From the NCBI RefSeq assembly GCF_019343495.1, contig NZ_CP072549.1:1488001-1552000 (forward strand): a stretch of DNA of 64,000 nucleotides. The letters are read 5' to 3'. A model generated the notes under the pieces. That model saw only the letters and a list, made by a program, of their open reading frames with translations. It did no database searches and had not been told where the DNA came from. The translations under genes were made by a program, and so were the position numbers. This DNA comes from Acinetobacter lwoffii. GTDB lineage: Bacteria; Pseudomonadota; Gammaproteobacteria; Pseudomonadales; Moraxellaceae. Below are positions 7,638 through 17,009 of the stretch, piece by piece (position 1 is the stretch's first letter; the number at the start of each line of letters is the position of its first letter).

Positions 7638-8777
7638 CTAATCATTCAGCCATGAATTTACTATATTTCCATACCACTCCATCAACCTTACTCGTTCATC
7701 CCAGTACTGAGCTCGGTTATAGGCCGAACGAATTCTATTCTGGGGAACATGAGCAAGCTGGCGCTCAATGGCATCTGGATTAAACAGATTAGATTCGTTT
7801 ACGACTGTACTGAATAGAGATCTAAAACCATGTGTGGTCATCCGACCAGCATAGCCCGAACGTTTGATCACAGCTAAAATAGACTCGCTACGCATAGATT
7901 CTTTGTTATTTAAACGATGTGGAAAAAGCAGTTCCTGATTATGAGTAAGTCTCAATGCCTGAAGCTCAGCAATCATCATTTCCGTCAACGGTACACGATG
8001 CGGAAGTCTGTTCTTCATTCGTTCTTCAGGGATATCCCACTTACGCCCTTCCAGATCAAATTCTTCCCAGCGCGCTTGCAGCAACTCACTAACCCGAACG
8101 CCTGTCAGCATGATCAGAATAATGGCATGATGTGTTTGAGCATCACTTGGATATGCTCTTATCTTCCTTAAAAATTCAGGCATTTCAGAGGCAGTAAGCG
8201 AAGCCAGGTTTTTGACTCTTTTGTTCTTGAGAGCATAAACAAGATCACCTGCCGGATTATCATAGCGGTATCCATGGGCAATGGCATACTTCATGACCAT
8301 GCCACAGCGAGACAAGGTACGTTTTGCAATTTCAAGCGAACCTCTTGCCTCAATCTTCTTAATGATTTGCAGAATCTCAGGAGCCTGAATCTGATTAATA
8401 CGCTTATTAGCAAGAGCAATATAAAGCTCATCCAATGAAGCTCGTACATTACTGATATGTTTGGATGACCAGGTTTCTTTTTGATTATTAAACCAATCTT
8501 CTGCAACTTCTTTGAAATAGGGCTTTAAGTCTTCATGCAATACTGAACGTGAGTATCTATGCTTAAGCTCATATGCAAGCTCCCTTGCCTTTTTTAAGCT
8601 TAAATCTGGATATGGGCCAAGCGACTCAGACTTACGTTCACCATGGACAGTGACTCGCACATTCCAATATTTTTGACCTTTGGTGGTAATGATAAGGGAT
8701 AAACCATGTGAATCCGAAAGACGATACTGTTTGTCTTTCGGCTGTGCTTTTCTGCATTCAGTATCTGTAAGTGGCAT
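7638..8777 (-). CDS. Tyrosine site-specific integrase (P4 type)
   Basis: From the ATG at 8777 this is a 379-residue phage P4-type integrase: an N-terminal DUF4102 arm-binding domain (PLTDTECRKAQPKDKQYRLSD, GLSLIITTKGQKYW), a core-binding domain (about 80-180) and a catalytic domain. The visible active-site residues are Arg in LTGVRVSELLQARW, His and Arg in HGFRSLFST, a second His in QLAHVPQNR, and the Tyr nucleophile in SAYNRAQYW. A TTG at 8825 would add 16 residues; the family normally begins at MPLTD. The start faces the 3' end of ssrA 181 bases away, the usual layout of a tmRNA-targeting integrase. It likely inserts and excises the element. No break is seen. Confidence 0.92.
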   Translation of the reverse strand: MPLTDTECRKAQPKDKQYRLSDSHGLSLIITTKGQKYWNVRVTVHGERKSESLGPYPDLSLKKARELAYELKHRYSRSVLHEDLKPYFKEVAEDWFNNQKETWSSKHISNVRASLDELYIALANKRINQIQAPEILQIIKKIEARGSLEIAKRTLSRCGMVMKYAIAHGYRYDNPAGDLVYALKNKRVKNLASLTASEMPEFLRKIRAYPSDAQTHHAIILIMLTGVRVSELLQARWEEFDLEGRKWDIPEERMKNRLPHRVPLTEMMIAELQALRLTHNQELLFPHRLNNKESMRSESILAVIKRSGYAGRMTTHGFRSLFSTVVNESNLFNPDAIERQLAHVPQNRIRSAYNRAQYWDERVRLMEWYGNIVNSWLND

Positions 8778-8782
8778 GTCGA

Positions 8783-8834
8783 TTACCCATAATTGATGTA
8801 TTAATGTCTGGGTAAATTTTCCCAATATTTACCC
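8783..8834. repeat. Three GGGTAA repeats upstream of the integrase
   Basis: TTACCC at 8783-8788, GGGTAAAT at 8810-8817 and its exact inverse ATTTACCC at 8827-8834 lie across the integrase start and upstream region. Such repeats next to an attachment site could be integrase arm sites or an operator. Function is inferred from position only. Confidence 0.35.
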
Positions 8835-8890
8835 ACAAAGAGCAAATATGGGGTCAAATGGGATCAGACAATATCGGACAAACAGGCATA

Positions 8891-8927
8891 AAAAAAGCCT
8901 TTAAACTCAATGTTTAAAGGCTTTTTT
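8891..8927. terminator. Strong bidirectional terminator after ssrA
   Basis: A perfect 16-bp stem, with an A run on its left arm and a T run on its right (8891-8906 with 8912-8927), encloses the loop TCAAT. It lies 32 bases past the 3' end of tmRNA and would end the ssrA precursor. Confidence 0.85.
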
Positions 8928-8958
8928 AGATTCCGATGGATTGCTTCGGAAAGAATTT

Positions 8959-9317
8959 TGGTGGAGGTGGCGGGAGTTGAACCCGCGTCCGCCAGCACTA
9001 CGCTCGAGAATACTACATGCTTAGATATCGTCTATTGTTTTAACTCTTTGTGACCCGACGAACAGGGTACAAATCGCGATCCTCTTGATTTAGTATAAAG
9101 CCCCGAGGCTTGGCTTTATACGGACTTGTGTGCGTGCGCTTCAGTCGGACTCTCTAACCACAAGTATTCGGAGAGGCGGACAAGCTGCCCTTAGGCAGCT
9201 AGAGCGTATGATTCGTCGTTTGCGACTAAAAAATGCAAATTTGATTTACGAGAGAAAATGCGCTCTCGGCATGCATCTATGAGTTTCATCACCAGCGTCG
9301 AAGCCAGAAACACCCCC
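8959..9317 (-). ncRNA. ssrA: Transfer-messenger RNA (tmRNA)
   Basis: tmRNA rescues stalled ribosomes by acting as a tRNA-Ala and then as an mRNA for a degradation tag. The 5' end GGGGGTG (9317) pairs with CACCTCC before ACCA at the 3' end (8959), forming the acceptor stem. The T arm reads GGGTTCAACTCCC. The tag frame at 9191-9223 encodes ANDESYALAA then TAA, just after the usual AGTC upstream of the resume codon. Pseudoknot stems are visible, for example GCCAAGCCTCGGGGCTTTA. A TTGACA at 9344-9349 may belong to its promoter. The integrase and the strong terminator follow the 3' end, so the 3' part serves as the element's attachment site. Confidence 0.96.
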
Positions 9318-9447
9318 AAAGTACAAGGCAATCATAGCATAAATGTCAAAAATTACGATGTATTTTCTGAACATTTACACAACTTGATACGCTTAATTAC
9401 ATTATTGCGCTAATATTTTACTTTTCAAGCCAAATAACAGAAAAATT

Positions 9448-10932
9448 ATGAGCTACCTTCTGGCCCTGGATCAGGGAACTACATCAAGTCGGGCCATTAT
9501 TTTCAATGAACATGGACAAGTTCAGGCAACGGCTCAACGTGAAACGCATATCCACACCCCACATTCGGGCTGGGTGGAACAGGATGCTCAGGAAATCTGG
9601 AGTTCACAGATTGCTGTGATACAACAAGCTTTAGCGACTGCAGGTATTCTGGCAAAAGATATTAGAGCCCTTGGCCTGACTAACCAGCGTGAAACCACTG
9701 TAGTCTGGGATCGTCGAAACGGCAAACCGCTCGCCCCGGCAATCGTCTGGCAGGACCGTCGTACGTCTGATTGGTGTAACCGGCTGATTGAACAAGGCCT
9801 GATGTCCAAAATTCAGCAAAAAACAGGCTTACGGATTGACCCTTATTTTAGTGCGGGAAAATTAGTCTGGTTTTTAGAGTATGTCGAGGGAGTACGAGCA
9901 CTCGCTGAACAAGGCCATGTGGCATTTGGTACGATCGATAGCTGGCTGATCTGGAATCTGACCCAAGGCGCAGAGCACGTCATTGAAGCCAGTAATGCTT
10001 CTCGTACCATGTTAATGAATCTGCAGCAACAGTCGTGGGATGAAGAGCTGCTCGAGCTGTTTAATATCCCGGCTTCGGTCTTACCGAAAATTATCTCTTC
10101 TGATTGTTATGTCGCTGACACTGCTTCTGGCTTACTTGGGGCCAATATTCCCATCACCGGCATTTTGGGGGATCAGCAGTCTGCACTCTTTGGCCAGTCC
10201 TGTTTTGAGGTGGGCAGTGCTAAAAACACCTATGGCACCGGCTTTTTTATGCTGTTCAATACCGGACATAACATTCAGCTTAGCCAGAACAAGCTGCTTT
10301 CTACTCTCGCCTGGCAAGCCCAGGACCAAACTACTTATGCCCTGGAAGGCAGCGTATTTATGGCTGGCGCTGTAGTGCAATGGTTACGCGATGGCCTCGG
10401 AATTATTCAAAAAAGCAGTGATGTGGAAAAACTGGCACACCAGGTCGAGCATAGTGACGGCGTGGTTCTGGTTCCGGCATTTACTGGACTAGGCGCGCCG
10501 CATTGGGATAGTGAAGCACGTGCCTTACTCTGTGGCATGTCACGCGGTACGACCAAAGCGCATATCGCTCGTGCAGCATTAGAATCAATCGCCTTTCAGG
10601 TATCGGATGTGCTCAGTGCGATGCAATCTGATATTGCACATCCATTGAAAGAATTACGGGTTGATGGCGGTGCTAGTAGTAATGATATGTTGATGCAATT
10701 TCAGGCCGATATTCTGAATGTACCGGTACTGCGTCCGAAAATGCTGGAAGCTACTGCTTGGGGCGCGGCCGCTATGGCCGGATTAAAAGCTGGCGTATTT
10801 TCAAACCTGGATGAAATTTCCCAGTCCTGGCAGCTGGACCGTGCTTTTGAACCCAAAATGCAAAATGACGAAAGAGAAATGCATTTAGCCAAATGGCAAA
10901 ATGCCTTGAAACGGGCTAAATCTGATCTCTAA
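9448..10932 (+). CDS. glpK: Glycerol kinase
   Basis: Glycerol kinase phosphorylates glycerol to sn-glycerol 3-phosphate using ATP in the cytoplasm, the entry step of glycerol use. The 494-residue length is normal for this FGGY-family enzyme. The N-terminal phosphate-binding DQGTTSSRAI (8-17), the substrate loop TNQRETTVVWD (about 83-93), the GDQQSALFGQ motif and the ADP-binding RVDGGASSNDMLMQ motif are present. No glpF or glpD is adjacent, so the gene seems to stand alone between ssrA and a converging thioesterase gene. The ribosome site is weak (AACAGAAA). Identification is firm. Confidence 0.96.
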   Translation: MSYLLALDQGTTSSRAIIFNEHGQVQATAQRETHIHTPHSGWVEQDAQEIWSSQIAVIQQALATAGILAKDIRALGLTNQRETTVVWDRRNGKPLAPAIVWQDRRTSDWCNRLIEQGLMSKIQQKTGLRIDPYFSAGKLVWFLEYVEGVRALAEQGHVAFGTIDSWLIWNLTQGAEHVIEASNASRTMLMNLQQQSWDEELLELFNIPASVLPKIISSDCYVADTASGLLGANIPITGILGDQQSALFGQSCFEVGSAKNTYGTGFFMLFNTGHNIQLSQNKLLSTLAWQAQDQTTYALEGSVFMAGAVVQWLRDGLGIIQKSSDVEKLAHQVEHSDGVVLVPAFTGLGAPHWDSEARALLCGMSRGTTKAHIARAALESIAFQVSDVLSAMQSDIAHPLKELRVDGGASSNDMLMQFQADILNVPVLRPKMLEATAWGAAAMAGLKAGVFSNLDEISQSWQLDRAFEPKMQNDEREMHLAKWQNALKRAKSDL

Positions 10933-10962
10933 ATCCTCTAGGTTCATATTTGATCATCATAA

Positions 10963-10987
10963 AAAAGCACTTTTAAACAGTGCTTTT
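10963..10987. terminator. Bidirectional terminator between glpK and the thioesterase gene
   Basis: AAAAGCACT pairs with AGTGCTTTT around a seven-base loop, between two convergent genes. The A and T runs on its arms allow it to act in both directions. Confidence 0.75.
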
Positions 10988-11010
10988 AACTCCCTCAGTT
11001 CACGATTTCA

Positions 11011-11508
11011 TTAATAGGCATAAGAAGCAATCGCTGTTGCAATCGCCTTATCTTCATCATTGACCATGGTCATGCGCATGGTGCAGCCCTTACGCCCCAA
11101 ACGTAAGGTTTCTGCACGCGCGATAAAATATTTGCCACGTCCAGGCGCCAGATAATCCACCCGCATATCGACCGTCGCCAGACGCGATACTTTTTTAATG
11201 GTATCTGCAATCGTTTCCGGTTCAGCTTTTTTATACAGCTCGCCCATGGCCACAATACCACCGACACTATCCAGTACAGTTGCAGCCAGACCGCCATGCA
11301 GAATCTGGAAAGCCACATTACCAATCATGAAATCCTGCATTTCTACATAGGCCTCAATCTGGCCCTCGACCACCCGCATGGTCATGCCGTTATGCTTAAA
11401 AAAAGGAGAGCTATTAAAAGCATGTACCAGCTGGTTCAGGACTACATCAATATCCACTTTCGAGCCCAGATGTATATTACCCGTCCAGTTTCTCTCTGTC
11501 TTACTCAT
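11011..11508 (-). CDS. PaaI-type hotdog thioesterase
   Basis: This is a hotdog-fold acyl-CoA thioesterase of the PaaI/4HBT type, about 165 residues from the ATG at 11508. A GTG at 11529 would add seven residues; the ATG is the simpler start. The signature helix HGGLAATVLDSVGGIVAMG is preceded by AFQIL and followed by a strand pair VDMRVDYLAPG and FIARAETLRLGRKG. Such enzymes hydrolyse acyl- or aryl-CoA thioesters; the substrate here cannot be read. It is divergent from hemB with about 100 bases between starts and convergent with glpK, so it is probably transcribed alone. There is no membrane segment. Confidence 0.8.
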   Translation of the reverse strand: MSKTERNWTGNIHLGSKVDIDVVLNQLVHAFNSSPFFKHNGMTMRVVEGQIEAYVEMQDFMIGNVAFQILHGGLAATVLDSVGGIVAMGELYKKAEPETIADTIKKVSRLATVDMRVDYLAPGRGKYFIARAETLRLGRKGCTMRMTMVNDEDKAIATAIASYAY

Positions 11509-11580
11509 CACTCTGCCCGAATCCACCACAATAAAAAACCGCTAATTTATGCCCAAAAATTTGAGTTAGGGCTACAATAG

Positions 11581-12627
<1,047 letters not shown>

Positions 12628-12642
12628 AAGGATTTCGGCGCA

Positions 12643-13767
12643 ATGCATATTGCCATTGTCGGCGCTGGCATCACCGGTTTGATGTCGGCGCTGGAACTGC
12701 TTGAACAGGGATGTTCTGTTACCCTTTTTGATCAACAGGCCGCCGGACAGGCTGCATCCTGGGCTGGAGGAGGAATCCTTTCCCCGATGTATCCGTGGCG
12801 TTATCCCGCTGCTGTAAATGCTCTGGCTCGACATGCCAAACCCATGTATCAGGACTGGAATCAAAAACTGCAACCTTTCACTGGCATCGATTTCCAGATT
12901 CATGAAACAGGTATGCTGATTTTTGATGAATCCGATTTTGAAATCGGTTTAAGTTATGCCAAAACACATCAGGATCCGCAGCAACAGGCAGAATTGCTTG
13001 ATCAGGCTAAACTGCAACAGATCAATCCAAGAATTAATCAGAGCAAATTCAAGCAGGCGATTTATTTCCCTGAACTGGCGAATATCCGTAATCCACGGTT
13101 ATTACAGTCGATCATTCACTATTTGAAGCAGCATCCTCGTGTCACCTGGCAAGAAGACTGTAAAATCACTCGGCTCAATATTCAGCAAGGCTGTGTAAAA
13201 AGTATCTCAGATGAACATAGCCAGGTTTTTCAGGCAGATCAATATGTGTTCACAACCGGAGCATGGTCGCAACACTGGTCACAGCAACTTGGTTTGGAAA
13301 TTCCGGTACAGCCGGTTCAGGGCCAGATGCTGCTGTTTAAAACGCCAAAAAACTGGCTGCCGACCATGTGCATGCATAAGGTGATGTACCTGATTCCACG
13401 TCAGGATGGACATGTTTTATGTGGTTCCAGTATGCGTCAGGTCGGTTTTGACACCTCGCCTTCTAGCGAAATCCGGCAGGATATTTTACAGGCGTGTATC
13501 GAGATGGTACCGGAACTGGCAGATTTTCCGCTGGTCAAGCAATGGGCCGGATTAAGACCCAGCTCACCCGATGGTATTCCCTATATTGGCAAAATTCCCA
13601 AGCTACACAATGCCTGGGCCAATTTTGGACATTTCCGGAATGGTTTATGCATGGGGCCGGCATCAGGCAAACTACTCGCTCAACTCATCCTTAAACAAAT
13701 GCCAATCGTTGATCCAGCTCCTTATGATCCTGTCCGTTTATTAGAGCCCAGTCGTTTAGTGCTTTAG
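12643..13767 (+). CDS. thiO: Glycine oxidase ThiO
   Basis: ThiO is a soluble FAD enzyme that oxidises glycine to iminoglycine for thiazole formation in thiamine synthesis. The 374-residue protein opens with the dinucleotide fold IVGAGITGLMSALELLEQG, followed by SWAGGGILSPMYPWRY typical of ThiO. The C-terminal WAGLRPSSPDGIPYIG and NFGHFRNGL complete the DAO fold. AAGGA precedes the ATG. It follows hemB closely and its last 12 bases overlap the end of the converging epimerase-like gene. Other DAO-family amine oxidases are possible, but the N-terminal pattern favours ThiO. No other thiamine genes are close. Confidence 0.88.
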   Translation: MHIAIVGAGITGLMSALELLEQGCSVTLFDQQAAGQAASWAGGGILSPMYPWRYPAAVNALARHAKPMYQDWNQKLQPFTGIDFQIHETGMLIFDESDFEIGLSYAKTHQDPQQQAELLDQAKLQQINPRINQSKFKQAIYFPELANIRNPRLLQSIIHYLKQHPRVTWQEDCKITRLNIQQGCVKSISDEHSQVFQADQYVFTTGAWSQHWSQQLGLEIPVQPVQGQMLLFKTPKNWLPTMCMHKVMYLIPRQDGHVLCGSSMRQVGFDTSPSSEIRQDILQACIEMVPELADFPLVKQWAGLRPSSPDGIPYIGKIPKLHNAWANFGHFRNGLCMGPASGKLLAQLILKQMPIVDPAPYDPVRLLEPSRLVL

Positions 13768-14661
13768 GATATTATCCAGTGCTTCTTTCAGAGTTGGATA
13801 ATGAAACTGGAATCCAGCCTCCTGCAAGGCTTTGGACTGTACATACTGACCGTTTAAGACCAGTTGTGACTGTTCTCCCAGCATCATTTTCAGACTGCAT
13901 GCGGGTAGTGGAAGTAAGGGTTTGCGCTTCAGAATCTGGGCCGCAGTTCGTGCAAACTGGGCCTGACTACTTTTTTCTGGCGCGACCACATTAAAGATCT
14001 GCTCGGCTGTATCCTCAAGTATCAAGAATTCAATCGCACGCAGCACATCCTCTAGATGCACCCAGGTCACTGGCTGACGTCCATGACCAATCCGCCCAAA
14101 CAGATTCAGCTTAATCGGCAATAGCATCTGCGGAAGAATCCCACCACCTTTGCCAAACACCACCGCAAAGCGAACAATCTTGGTGTTCTGGTTAGTATAG
14201 GACAAGGCCAGCTGCTCCCACTTCGCACAGAGTTCGGACATAAAAATATCTTGTGGCGGACTTTGCTCCGTGCAGACCTGTTCCCAGCGCTCATTGGGGT
14301 CAATGCCATAATAGCCAACGGCCGATGTTGAAATAATCCGTTTCGGTCTAATCTGATTTTTTTCTAAATAATCAAATAAATGTCTGGTGGTATCTAAACG
14401 GCTATTCAGCAATTTCTTTTTACGCGCTGCCGTCCAGCGGCCTTGACCAATACTTTCGCCAGCCAGATTGACCACATAATCAATCTGATGCTGTTTTAAT
14501 TCATCCAGCTGGTTAATCCAATGAAAGTCCGGATGTGGTTCACGTTTATTTTTCTGACGGGTCAGACCAACCACCCGATAATCCCGTTCCAGTAAAAAAT
14601 GCACGAGATGACTGCCAATAAAACCACTCGCTCCCGTCAACAGCACTACAGGTTTATACAT
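13756..14661 (-). CDS. TIGR01777-family epimerase-like protein (YfcH type)
   Basis: This is an extended SDR (NAD-dependent epimerase/dehydratase-like) protein of 301 residues. The nucleotide motif TGASGFIGSHLV (10-21) is followed by NLAGESIGQGRW, which marks the TIGR01777/YfcH group, and by a TSAVGYYG segment with the catalytic Tyr. The C-terminus carries the DUF1731-like tail (LLPLPACSLKMMLGE). The physiological substrate is unknown. AAGGCG lies upstream of the ATG. The 3' end overlaps thiO by 12 bases tail to tail, so the two transcripts are mutually antisense there. The protein is complete. Confidence 0.85.
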   Translation of the reverse strand: MYKPVVLLTGASGFIGSHLVHFLLERDYRVVGLTRQKNKREPHPDFHWINQLDELKQHQIDYVVNLAGESIGQGRWTAARKKKLLNSRLDTTRHLFDYLEKNQIRPKRIISTSAVGYYGIDPNERWEQVCTEQSPPQDIFMSELCAKWEQLALSYTNQNTKIVRFAVVFGKGGGILPQMLLPIKLNLFGRIGHGRQPVTWVHLEDVLRAIEFLILEDTAEQIFNVVAPEKSSQAQFARTAAQILKRKPLLPLPACSLKMMLGEQSQLVLNGQYVQSKALQEAGFQFHYPTLKEALDNILKH

Positions 14662-14814
14662 TCGTCATTCTTCGCCTTATTATTTTCTTGGTTTAAATTA
14701 TACGCCACTCATCTTCAGCTTTTTAAACCAAGAAGATCTTTGTAGTGGAGAATTTGTATCTTTCATCATTCAATTAATTTATGAAGATCGGGTCACAAAA
14801 TGATTCATCTATAT

Positions 14815-15279
14815 TCACTGAGGCGAATGGCCAAACATTTTCTCTGCCATACGCTGGGCCTGCTTGCCATAAAACCAGTAGGTCAGCAGATACAGCGGAA
14901 TTACGATCATCAGGAACATGATCAGCACAATACTCATAAATTGTGGCTGCTGTAGATACAGCAAGAAGTCCTGCCAGGCATTCGGATTGGAACGGGTGGC
15001 GATGACAATACCGAGCAACAGAAATAATAAATTATAGCCCCAGTAAATCAGGCTAAAACCGAGGGTGAATTTTTTACGCTCTGCCTGGGTCGGCGCACGT
15101 TTTTGCTGTTTTAGAAATTTAAAAAGCACCCAAATCATGGCCACCAGATACGGAACAATCGTCAAGACTGCACCCATGCCCATCGGCAGCAAGGCTGCCA
15201 GTACACCGCAAATACAGGTAAAAATAAAACATATAACGAAAAACCAGATAAAATAACGACTTAGTGGCAACATATGCAT
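14815..15279 (-). CDS. ABZJ_00895-family membrane protein
   Basis: This is a small integral membrane protein of 154 residues, recognised as the Acinetobacter family named after ABZJ_00895. Four hydrophobic segments are visible: about 9-32, 37-54, 73-92 and 111-133. They are separated by a basic loop (KFLKQQKRAPTQAERKK). There is no enzymatic motif and the function is unknown. The start is ATG 15279; Met3 is equally possible. It stands alone, with a gap of about 150 bases to the epimerase-like gene on the same strand. Confidence 0.7.
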   Translation of the reverse strand: MHMLPLSRYFIWFFVICFIFTCICGVLAALLPMGMGAVLTIVPYLVAMIWVLFKFLKQQKRAPTQAERKKFTLGFSLIYWGYNLLFLLLGIVIATRSNPNAWQDFLLYLQQPQFMSIVLIMFLMIVIPLYLLTYWFYGKQAQRMAEKMFGHSPQ

Positions 15280-15364
15280 GACTCAGTGATCTTCAACAAG
15301 CTAGTATAAAAAAAATCAGGTTTTTTTTCATTTTATTGTCAACCATCCACTATAGGGTGACGTT

Positions 15365-15537
15365 ATATAGAGTACAAGGTACAAAAATTTGGACTGGCAT
15401 CCACGAATTTTTGCTGACCTTTAGAGCTAAAGCAATAAGTCCAGTGTACAGGGAAATTTTGAATAGCAGCCAAAATCTTCATGTAACACAAATTTGACCG
15501 ACGATTTCATCATCACTCGAATCGTCGGTTTTTATTT
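15365..15537 (+). ncRNA. Possible small RNA ending in a strong terminator
   Basis: A classic plus-strand terminator (ACCGACGATT/AATCGTCGGT, then a T-rich tail) stands at 15497-15537 although no plus-strand gene lies upstream for more than 1.7 kb. The 130 bases before it can fold: TGGACT (about 15389) pairs with AGTCCA (about 15438), and CTTTAG/CTAAAG forms an inner hairpin at about 15418-15431. The 5' end is not determined; a TTGTCA at 15336 could be part of a promoter. Identity unknown. Confidence 0.4.
15497..15537 (+). terminator. Orphan Rho-independent terminator
   Basis: A ten-base perfect stem with a 13-base loop is followed by a long T-rich tail on the plus strand only. It has no protein gene to serve and is the main evidence for the small RNA. 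Confidence 0.75.
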
Positions 15538-15747
15538 TTTAAAATTCCTATTTTTTTAAAAGCCTGATGGATTGCATGACTTTTCGATGTCTGATGATTT
15601 GGATGCGATCATCCAGTAATTTCCATACTGATCAAAATAAATTCAGCTTAAACATCACCAACAATTCGCTGAAATATCGTTTTACAAGTAGATTTTTACC
15701 TGTGCTTTTTCCTATAGTAGCAAGGCAGATATCTTGGGGTTCATTAC

Positions 15748-17001
15748 ATGGCAGTTCATTTTCTTCACACTTCCGATTGGCATCTGGGACAATTTTTCCA
15801 TAACCATGACCGTGAATTTGAACATGCACAGTTTTTGACTTGGCTACTTGAGCAAATTAAAACAAAGCAGCCGCATGCTCTGCTGATTGCCGGCGATATT
15901 TTTGATGTGATCAATCCAGCTTCCAGTGCGCAAAGACAACTATACCAGTTTCTGGCCGACGCCCACGACCTGGCGCCACATATGCAGACCCTGATGATTG
16001 CAGGCAATCATGATTCCGGTTATCGGATTGAACAGGTTGAACCCTTGCTGGCCAAATTCAATGCCAAAGCTGTGGGAATCGTAGGCCGCACGGCAGAAAA
16101 TACCCTGAACCTGGATCGTCTACTTATTCCTATTTATGATCGGGATAAAAATATCATCGCCTGGTGTCTGACCCTACCCTATTTACGCAGTGCCGAAATT
16201 ACCGGACTGAATGAACATACCAGCAATAACCAGAACGCGATCAGTTATCTGCATCAACAACTGATTGCCGAAGCCAGAGCCCGCAAACAGCCACATCAGG
16301 CACTAATTTTAATGTCACATGCGCACATGCAAGGTGGCGAAACTTCCGACTCGGAACGGCCAATTATTGTCGGTAATGAAGAAGCGCTCTCGACGGCGCT
16401 GTTTGATGAAGTGATTGATTATGTCGCACTCGGTCATCTGCATAAACCACAAAAAGTTGGTCAGCCGCATATCCGTTATAGTGGCTCACCAATTCCGCTG
16501 TCATTTAGTGAAATCAACTATCAACATCAGGTGGTTGAGGTCAGAATTGATCCTGAACAAAGCCCGGAACAGCGCTTTCAATACGATGTTCTAAAAGTGC
16601 CACGCACCGTCGAGCTGTTCCGGATTCGGGAAAAGCTGGAAGATTTAATTGCTAAACTTCAGGCCTTGCCTGCCGGAGAAATCGAACAACTGTCGGCACG
16701 ACATTTTCTGGAAATAGAATACACCACCGATGCGCCGCCACCAGTCGATTTACGCCAGCAAATTGAACTGGCTTTACCCGCCAACCGTTACCGCTTGCTG
16801 CGCATCAGCCGGATTTATCAGCAACAGGCCGAACATACGCAAGGAGATTCGAAAATTGATCTGGCACCACCGACGCCGGAATCGCTGTTTTTGAATATCT
16901 GGAAAAAAATGGGCTATGAACATGATCATTCTGTACAACAGGATTTTCAGCAACTTCTGGTTGAAGCCCAGCACGAACTTGCTCAGAAACAACAAGCCTA
17001 G
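15748..17001 (+). CDS. sbcD: Nuclease SbcCD subunit D
   Basis: SbcD is the Mre11-like nuclease of the SbcCD complex, which cleaves DNA hairpins and processes breaks with the SbcC ATPase. The 417-residue protein has the metallophosphoesterase motifs HTSDWHLGQ (7-15), AGDIFD, AGNHDSG, MSHAHMQGG and ALGHLHKPQ that bind two manganese ions. A C-terminal capping domain follows. GGGG stands nine bases upstream of the ATG. The sbcC start lies eight bases after its stop, so the pair is cotranscribed and probably translationally linked. Length is typical. Confidence 0.96.
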   Translation: MAVHFLHTSDWHLGQFFHNHDREFEHAQFLTWLLEQIKTKQPHALLIAGDIFDVINPASSAQRQLYQFLADAHDLAPHMQTLMIAGNHDSGYRIEQVEPLLAKFNAKAVGIVGRTAENTLNLDRLLIPIYDRDKNIIAWCLTLPYLRSAEITGLNEHTSNNQNAISYLHQQLIAEARARKQPHQALILMSHAHMQGGETSDSERPIIVGNEEALSTALFDEVIDYVALGHLHKPQKVGQPHIRYSGSPIPLSFSEINYQHQVVEVRIDPEQSPEQRFQYDVLKVPRTVELFRIREKLEDLIAKLQALPAGEIEQLSARHFLEIEYTTDAPPPVDLRQQIELALPANRYRLLRISRIYQQQAEHTQGDSKIDLAPPTPESLFLNIWKKMGYEHDHSVQQDFQQLLVEAQHELAQKQQA

Positions 17002-17009
17002 GATCGGCC

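Larger units (their letters stand above)
15280..15747. other. Long non-coding interval upstream of sbcD
   Basis: No gene-like frame is found in these 468 bases. The left half appears to hold a small RNA with its own terminator (15365-15537). The right half (15540-15747) is AT-rich and presumably contains the sbcDC promoter; I cannot single out a strong hexamer pair. Confidence 0.5.

Noticed and set aside
8778..8825. TTG start extending the integrase by 16 residues
   Set aside because: Integrases of this type begin near MPLTD; the extension also covers a repeat that looks regulatory.
1..8950. Second copy of the tmRNA 3' end as the left attachment site
   Set aside because: I saw no match to the tmRNA 3' sequence in this stretch; the left end must be outside the window.
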